The translations under genes were made by a program, and so were the position numbers. DNA of 64,000 nt, from the NCBI GenBank assembly GCA_030278955.1, contig JAOANR010000004.1, positions 21,212,976-21,276,975 of the forward strand. Reading direction: 5' to 3'. Origin of the DNA: Hygrophila difformis. Lineage: Eukaryota; Streptophyta; Magnoliopsida; Lamiales; Acanthaceae. Under the pieces are notes generated by a model, which saw nothing but the letters and a program-made list of their open reading frames with translations, searched no databases and had not been told where the DNA came from. Positions 57,480 through 64,000 of this stretch are shown here, one piece after another. Numbering within the stretch: position 1 is the first letter of the stretch; every line of letters starts with the position of its first letter.

Positions 57480-59564
57480 CTCGCACGCTATGTTCTGATC
57501 TGATTCTCGCTTTGTCACTCCGCAGGAAAGCTAAGCTGAAACATCGCGAGGAAAGAGAAGAAATGGTGCGAGGACTTAAAGGAGAAATCAGGACAGATCT
57601 GAGGAAAAATGTTCAGAGGCTGAAGTCTACGCGATGATCATTTGACATCGCGTGAGAAGGAAGTCTGTACAAGCTAAGAGGCTGAAAGAGTCATGGCGAG
57701 AAGAAGTTTGCCTGAAGAAGAGTGTGAAGTATCGCCTTGATGAGAAAGATAACTTCATTTTGACTCACGCTTTGAAGGAACTGGGACAAGGCGTGAGGCG
57801 AGCTATTCTGAAGCGAGCGGTTATTTTCCAGGCGGAAGGGAGTTACCCGTGCACATCTATAAATAGATCCCTTGGGAGATCAGCTCAAACAACTGGAGGA
57901 CGAAGAGAATAGCTCATTTTTACTCTCCCGTTCATTTTTAGAATTCAGTAGGTAGGTTAGCTAGGGTTTACTTTTCTGCATTTTAATTCATGTTCTTCAG
58001 ATTTATAATTTCATATTTCGCAGTTAGATTTCATCGAATTATGTTAGTAGATTAGTTTTGAGAGTACTCTGGAAGGAGGATTTTCTATCGGAATGCTTTT
58101 GTTCATCCGTATTGACGTTCGCCATCTTGTTTTCCGACTTCTTCGATCAAATTCGTGATAAATAGATTTCAATCAGATTTCCAGGTGTATTCGTTTTTAT
58201 TTTCTTTGCAATTCATGATATATGAAGGAAGATTGAACCTCTGATTTGTTGTTTTCAACTTTGAGTTGCAATCTTGAATGGTTATTTGGATTTGGTATTC
58301 TTTAATTCTGCTTGAGAGTGATATAAACCTCATCTTAAATGATTGTCTTGAGAATTCAGGAAGATGTTAGTCAAATTTGCAGATTCAAGATTGAATCAGT
58401 AATCTGTTTGCCTATAATTCTCAGGAAATCTTAATATTATTATCGAGTTAGGTATTATCTTGGCAGAATTATTGAATTCATGAAAGTTCAACTATTAAGT
58501 ATCCTTAGATCTAAATTCTCAATGCAATTTCCAAAGATTAGTGTTTAGGATCATTCGAAGTTCCTAAGGACCCATGCAGTGTTAAACATGGTGTGATAAT
58601 CCTTAAGAATTCAATATTCTGAATATTTAACTTTTCAAGCAGAGATTTGCTATTCACCTTCATATAAGGATTTAACCTCGCTGCAGTCTTTAAAAGATGA
58701 CGCGAGGAATTATCCTACAATTTACTCTTAAACAAGTTATTTCAAGACTCTCGCAATGTCATTTTGACAAAGCGAGAGAATTATCTTGATATAGCGTCAG
58801 AACTGGTTCCTATCTTTAGAAAGGCAGGAATTCATTTCTTATAAGTATATAACTCCTATTCTATAAGCGGGAATTGAGTAATCTCGTCGCATTCTTCCAG
58901 ATTATACTGCGAGGTATTCAATTCTCTGTATAAAACTAAATCTGAGGAACATTCTTTGAATAATAGCTCCCTCCACGCTGTACAGTTATAGCGCGCGGAA
59001 AATTAGAATGTTCATAGTTTGAAACCTATTTTGCAGAATTATTTCTCAAATCTTTTTCATAGGAAGAAATTTCCTAATTCTATCTAGCTCCTACTTTATA
59101 TTCTTGGAGCACCCTAGCATTTTGATTAGGAGGATTCGGAACCCTCACTGTTTCTTAATACATATATTACTACTTATATCTATGATATTTTGGGATATTT
59201 CCCAGATTATGTAGAGTATTCCTATTTCTTAATACAAATTCACATTTCATATCTAAAATTCACAAATTATTACTTTCACTGACACATTGAGGGGGAAGAT
59301 GATATAAGTTTCCTCAAAACATCTTTTACTCAGGATGATTAAGAACAAACTTGTTCTTAAGTTGGATATCTAGTACCTGTCTTCTAAAAGGGAAAGATGT
59401 TTCAAAAGCCATCTTTTGTCCTAATAATTAATGAGAATTTGGAAGAGTTAACTTCCAGGTTTTATAGTTCTATGATTCTTAAATCATATGCTATGAGTGG
59501 GAGGTTAAGCAACTTGCTAAATTTTATTAATCCTGAGTTAAGTCATGGGTATTTAGAATTGTTT
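57480..59564 (+). other. Unassigned retroelement-like segment
   Basis: TATA-like 'acatctataaatagatccc' (57857) is followed by leader-like sequence without long ORFs. A purine run 'attgaggggga ag' at 59286-59300 resembles a retroelement polypurine tract. Short open frames (57652-57912, 59397-59597) were not recognised. Interrupted at 59564 by element D. Confidence 0.35.
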
Positions 59565-62159
59565 TGTAATACCCGAGAATTTTCCAACATAAAATAAAAC
59601 AATAATTAAATAAATAAATAATAAATAAAATAAATACTATAAATAAATAAACAAATCCAGCAAATAAAAGAAATAAATAAAGATAAGGAAATGAGAAATG
59701 AGATTTTTACTTAAAAAGGAATTAAAGGAATTTAATTAAATAAAAGGATGGATAAATGGTACACCAAAATCCGACACTAATGAACTCGAGTATTCGAGTC
59801 CAAAACATCCAATTAGACTGAGAATAAAATTAGAGAGAAAGTATGAACCCGAATATACCCCGGAAATCGGAATTCGGGAGCATAGAGGGATAGAAACCCG
59901 AAAGAGAGGCGGAAAAGCACGACGGATCGCACGACCCGCCCGGACCGAAGTCCAGGCGAAGTCGGCGCGGTGGCCGCGCGGTGAAGTGGCTTTAGCGCGC
60001 CACGACCGCGCCACCCCACAGATTCGTTTGTTGCGTGAATCTCTCGCCCGAACGCGGATTTTTCGACTTTCGGTTGAACATCTCTCGACTCCAGACTTCT
60101 AGGTCAGTTGTGGACGCCCTAGGAATTAAGAATTCTATAAATAAGCCCCTTGGGAGCCCCAAACGAGTTTACAAAACCCTACAATCTCCTATACGTTCGA
60201 AACCCTAAATTCGGAGTCGACGGAAAGCACCAAACGGAGGCAGCAGCTTGGACGAGAATCCAAGGTCTCCAAACGTTGTGGTAAGCTCTAGTCCAATAAA
60301 TCTTTTCACGTTTCAATCCGAAAACGGATTCTAACTTCGGTTCTTTTCTTTCTACACCCCGTATCGAATCTAGATCGTAGAACCCGACGAACGGAGAGGA
60401 GAAACGGTGATCTGGAAGCCACGCCTCCGAACTAGACATCCCCGACGTTCATAGATGCTGTAAGTTAACCTTACATGGTTTTGGGAGATTTTAAAACATT
60501 CAAAACCTAAAAGATGCAACAAGAACCATAAATCTGTCCACTTTTGTTTTTCTACCGACGCAACAGATTTGGTGAATTTTTCCGACCCTTAAAACGAACT
60601 CAAACGGAAAAACTTAAAACACGAAAAATGTTCCTAAGACTTAGACCTAGCTACTGTAAAAATTTGAGAATTTTTGGAGTTGATTTGATATGTGAAAACC
60701 CATTGAAACCGAACTGTTTGATTCTAGATCTTGAAATCTTGGACAGAACTTAGGAATGATCTTGATCTCGTTTTTGACATAGGATCTAGGCTGTTTTAGA
60801 TCTTTGGCCAAACATGAAAGTTGTAGATAAATGTCTTAAGATGATCCCTGTCAAATTTCATTAAATTTGGAGTTGAATTGATATGGTAGAATTTGAAATC
60901 TTTAAACTGTGGTGCATTAAACTCGGACAGATTTCTTCTTATGCGAAAATTGGCGATTTTGACCTACTTAGGTATCTCGGATTGAAAAAGTTAAAACACG
61001 AAAGTTGTAGATCTTGATGTTTCCGAGTCATATATGAAATTTTGGAATATTTGGAATTAAATCCTATTTTAGACGAATTTTGGAGTAAACTGTGATTTAC
61101 GGAACGAAATCTTGAAATCTTGTTGAAACATGGATTTACCCTTTAGGGTTGAAACGAATCGAGATATTATTTCTAAATTAATGCAATGGAAGGCAGATTT
61201 TAAAAATTAAATCCCCTTACAAACTTGATAAATTAAAATTCGGGGTGAGTGCTCTGCAGGGTGCCCCCTAACGATTCACTTCGTGCCGTAATGGACGATG
61301 GTGACCCCGCGCGCTAAATTTGAGATATGGATTGCCTAAATGGCGAAACTTAGAGCCTACACTCTCGTGAATATCCGTATGGGTTTCCCGAGGCTCCGGA
61401 GTGGTACTGGGTATGGCTGATACGGTTGCGGCCGCCGGGCTACCGGCTAAACTTGTTGACATCGCGATTTTTATCGTGAAACTTTGAAATACCAAATCGG
61501 GAATGTAATGGGGATTCTAAATTAAATTAAACTAGATTAAATGATATTGTTGTCAAATTAAATTATTTAAATGCTTTATTTAAATTATGGCTATTATCTT
61601 GAACCATGTGATATGTGTTATTAAATAGAGCCTGAGATGAATTATGCTATTGGATATGGATTAGATGAAACTAAATATTATGTTATTATCATGCTTTTGT
61701 TAATTATTAAATTTGTGGCTTTTAAACCCTACGATCATGCATGTGTTAACTTACTCAGCAATTTTGCTGACCAAAACCATTTTTATTCCTTTCCTTACAG
61801 AATATGTGGAATGAGCCTGTATGAGCACGAATCATGCATGGGATTTTGGGAATTGTTATTTTGCTTTTAAATTTCGTACTTAGACTATATTATGAACGGG
61901 CCTGTTTAACCCGTGTGTTGGCCATGTCGGCCCTTTTTATATTTTCCGCTGCGATACTGTACTAAACTAAATATTTCCGCTGCGCTATGCTATTATTATT
62001 TTCGAATTATATTGTATGGGCTATTTTGAATGCTTTAAATGTTTTAAATACTGCAATACCTAGCCTTGCATCTCTTTAGTAAGCTCGGAGAAACCGTGTC
62101 TACTAGGGAGATGTGGCGGTGACATCCCGACCTGGGTGACCAAAAACCGGGGTGTTACA
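59565..62159 (+). mobile_element. Element D 5' LTR
   Basis: TGTAATACCCGAGAATTTTC...CCGGGGTGTTACA, 2595 bp. It has an AAAT-rich start, a GC-rich block at 59930-60020, a single GCCGG, GCTA, CCGGC hairpin near 61433-61446 instead of an array, and the terminal conserved blocks. Confidence 0.9.
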
Positions 62160-62162
62160 AGT

Positions 62163-62175
62163 TGGTATCAGAGCC
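62163..62175 (+). other. Primer binding site of element D (tRNA-iMet)
   Basis: TGGTATCAGAGCC three bases after the LTR. Unlike array C, only one primer site is present and the tRNA-like inverted copy is absent. Confidence 0.9.
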
Positions 62176-62379
62176 CGGCTATTTTTAAACTACTATTTTT
62201 AAACCATTACTATTTTTAAACTATTATTAATATTTTGACTATTATTTTAAATTTTAAATTATTATTTCCATGGAAAAGAAAATTTTTATTTTTAAAACCC
62301 ATGGAAAAATATATATATGGTGCATTAAATTATTATTGGGGGGAATTATCATTTGCATATGCATGTTGCATCTCTGCTA

Positions 62380-62525
62380 TGAACTTAGAATCCTGGAGAC
62401 TTGAACTTAGAATCTTGGCGAAACTTGAACTTAGCATCTTGGCGAAACTTGAACTTAGAATCTTGGAAACTCGAACCTAGAATCTTGGCGAATTGAACTT
62501 AGAATCTTGGCGAATATTAACTTAG
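62380..62525 (+). repeat. Short direct repeats in the D leader
   Basis: Seven variants of gaacttagaatcttggcgaa(act), the same repeat as at 33125-33270 and the two other C internal regions. Confidence 0.8.
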
Positions 62526-62551
62526 AACTCTTGCTTGCGCTAGATGGCTAG

Positions 62552-64000
62552 TCAAGACATGTCGCTTCATACTACTTGGGAGGCGAAGCTGATGACTGGT
62601 GGCAAGCAACGCAAGCCAAACTGACTAAAGATGACGAGCCTTACTCGTGGATGGAGATGATGGAACTACTCAGGGATAGATTCTATCCCTTGAGTACCAA
62701 AGCTGCCATGTACGAAGAATTCCTGTCGTTGAAGCAAGGAAGCCAAACGGTGCAGGAATACTACACCCGCTTCAAGGAGCTGGTGAGGTTCGCACCAAGG
62801 CTAGTGCCTACTGATGCGGAAAAGGCACAGAAGTTCGAGATGGGACTGAACCTGTCTGTGCGCGAAGTGATCGCGGGGGTACACTACCCCGATTTGCAAG
62901 CCGTATACGATCGCGCTGTAGCGGTAGCACGCGTGCAGCAGCTGAAAAGAAGGGTGAGTGGGGAGTCCAGCAGGGGTCCTCAAGACAAGAGAAGTCGAGA
63001 TTCACGAAACGAGAACAACACTGGAAGGAACGAGCAGCGCAGAGGGTCGAATAGGCCCCAACAAAACAACACTGGGAGGAGGTTCAATCAAGAAGATCCG
63101 GTACCGCCTTGCCCGAGATGTGGACAACCACATCCGGCAAGGGGATGCCCGCAACAAGGCGCCTGTTACCGATGCGGTCGAATGGGTCACGTTCGACGGG
63201 AATGTCGAACTAGGCTCGAGAACATAACGAAGAGGGACGATTTGGTCGCGGGGCAAGAACAGCCTCAAAACCAAAACGGGCGAAACGGCAATAACCAAGG
63301 GTACAGACCCCCTCAAAATAGGCCGCAAAACCAGAACCAGAACCAACGACCTCCGCCCCCACAGAATCAAAACCAACAACAAAATCAGCAGCCGAATGCG
63401 AATCAGCAGGGCAATCAGGGACGCCCTGTGGGGAGGCTCAATGTGGTAAACCAAGCGGACGTGCCTGCGCAAGGAGAAGTGATGGCAGGTACATTTCACG
63501 TTTTGAATACACCCCTTAGAGTTCTATTTGATTCTGGAGCTAGTTGCTCAATTATTGCATCAAGGATAGTGCCTGAGTTAGATCTACCTAAGTGCGAGAG
63601 AATTAGCTTAGGAATTCAATTGCCTTCTGGAGAAGTAGTGTCTTGCTCTAAACGATATAACGGAATTCCTATAGTGATAAAGAACGTAGAATTCTTCGCG
63701 AACTTGGTAGAATTTAACTTAAGAGACTTTGACATCATACTGGGGATGGATTGGCTATCCCAGTATAAAGCGGTGATCGAATGCCAAAAGCAAAAGATCA
63801 CCTTGTCAAAAAGTAGGGGAAAGAGAGTTATCTTTTACTCTCAGCCCCCTAAGAAAAGCAACAAAATCGTTAGTGCACTTAAACTAAGTAACTTGATGCG
63901 TAAGGGGTATGAACTATATGCGTGCTATGTGCACAACCTTGAGGCGGAAGAGAACAAGGTTGATAGCATACCAGTGGTAAGAGAATACCCGGACGTGTTC
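62552..64000 (+). pseudogene. Element D gag-pol, 5'-truncated Gag, open at window edge
   Basis: 483 codons open to the last base. The frame starts after a TAG at 62549-62551. It begins inside the capsid region ([15 protein letters not shown]), so about 120 N-terminal Gag residues present in element B are missing, and the leader is joined directly to mid-Gag. The first in-frame Met is at 62651. It then reads capsid, CCHC knuckles (CPRCGQPHPARGC, CYRCGRMGHVRREC), a long Asn/Gln-rich linker and the protease with DSGAS near 63532, ending VVREYPDVF before reverse transcriptase. Apart from the missing Gag start it has no visible stop or shift. Capsid assembly by this copy alone is doubtful. Confidence 0.85.

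Larger units (their letters stand above)
59565..64000 (+). mobile_element. Element D: Ty3/gypsy retrotransposon, runs off right edge
   Basis: 5' LTR 59565-62159, PBS at 62163, a leader closely matching the array C internal leader, and a gag-pol frame from 62552 onward. The 3' LTR is outside the window. The LTR family and leader make D the nearest visible coding relative of array C and of the solo LTR at 1373. Confidence 0.88.

Overview
This is a repeat-dominated stretch of a flowering-plant nuclear genome, probably a eudicot. The evidence is spliced genes with GT-AG introns, a GDSL-type esterase gene, FAR1/MULE and Ulp1-like transposon genes, and many Ty3/gypsy chromovirus-type LTR retrotransposons primed by initiator tRNA-Met (PBS TGGTATCAGAGC). 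A 500-N assembly gap lies at 6662-7161. The species cannot be named from the sequence. Very little ordinary host gene content is visible; the one candidate is a GDSL esterase that appears truncated.

Layout. Positions 1-4795 hold an older LTR (open at the left edge) split by a complete solo LTR (1373-4126, target duplication TAGGG). A truncated GDSL esterase gene follows (5307-6164), then a foldback MITE and the gap. From 7828 to about 52 kb lies one large Mutator-like element (MULE), split by three LTR insertions. Its own parts are a FAR1-like transposase (7828-9492, N-terminus lost at an LTR junction), a spliced Ulp1/C48 protease-like gene (10039-13851), an unknown ORF (14041-14595) and a small promoter-bearing gene (24060-25093). 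Its non-coding parts are studded with the motif CAGCGAT, and a ~307-bp tandem repeat occupies 25410-26234, resuming at 51419.

The insertions into the MULE are: an LTR whose 3' part is 7162-7827; element A (14892-23520, duplication TTATC), which keeps only a Gag-derived zinc-knuckle protein; and element B (26235-51418, duplication TCGCT), a chromodomain gag-pol element with one internal stop codon. Inside B sits array C (30184-43912, duplication TTATC): four LTRs alternating with three ~1-kb non-coding internal regions, flanked by a single target duplication.

The right side (52-59.5 kb) holds hAT-like MITE remnants, a low-complexity CG-rich stretch, a cluster of seven nested palindromes (54842-55472), a truncated A-type LTR (55927-57479) and an unassigned retroelement-like segment. 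Element D begins at 59565 and runs off the right edge. It has a C-like leader and a gag-pol reading frame that lacks the first ~120 Gag codons.

Functional picture: B- and D-type elements would be the source of the proteins needed by the coding-poor elements A and C, which share the primer site and 3' terminal signals. The most striking unexplained structure is that each well-preserved LTR family carries its own unrelated tandem hairpin array at about the same place in the LTR. In at least two families the stem bases change in a compensatory way while the loop is conserved.
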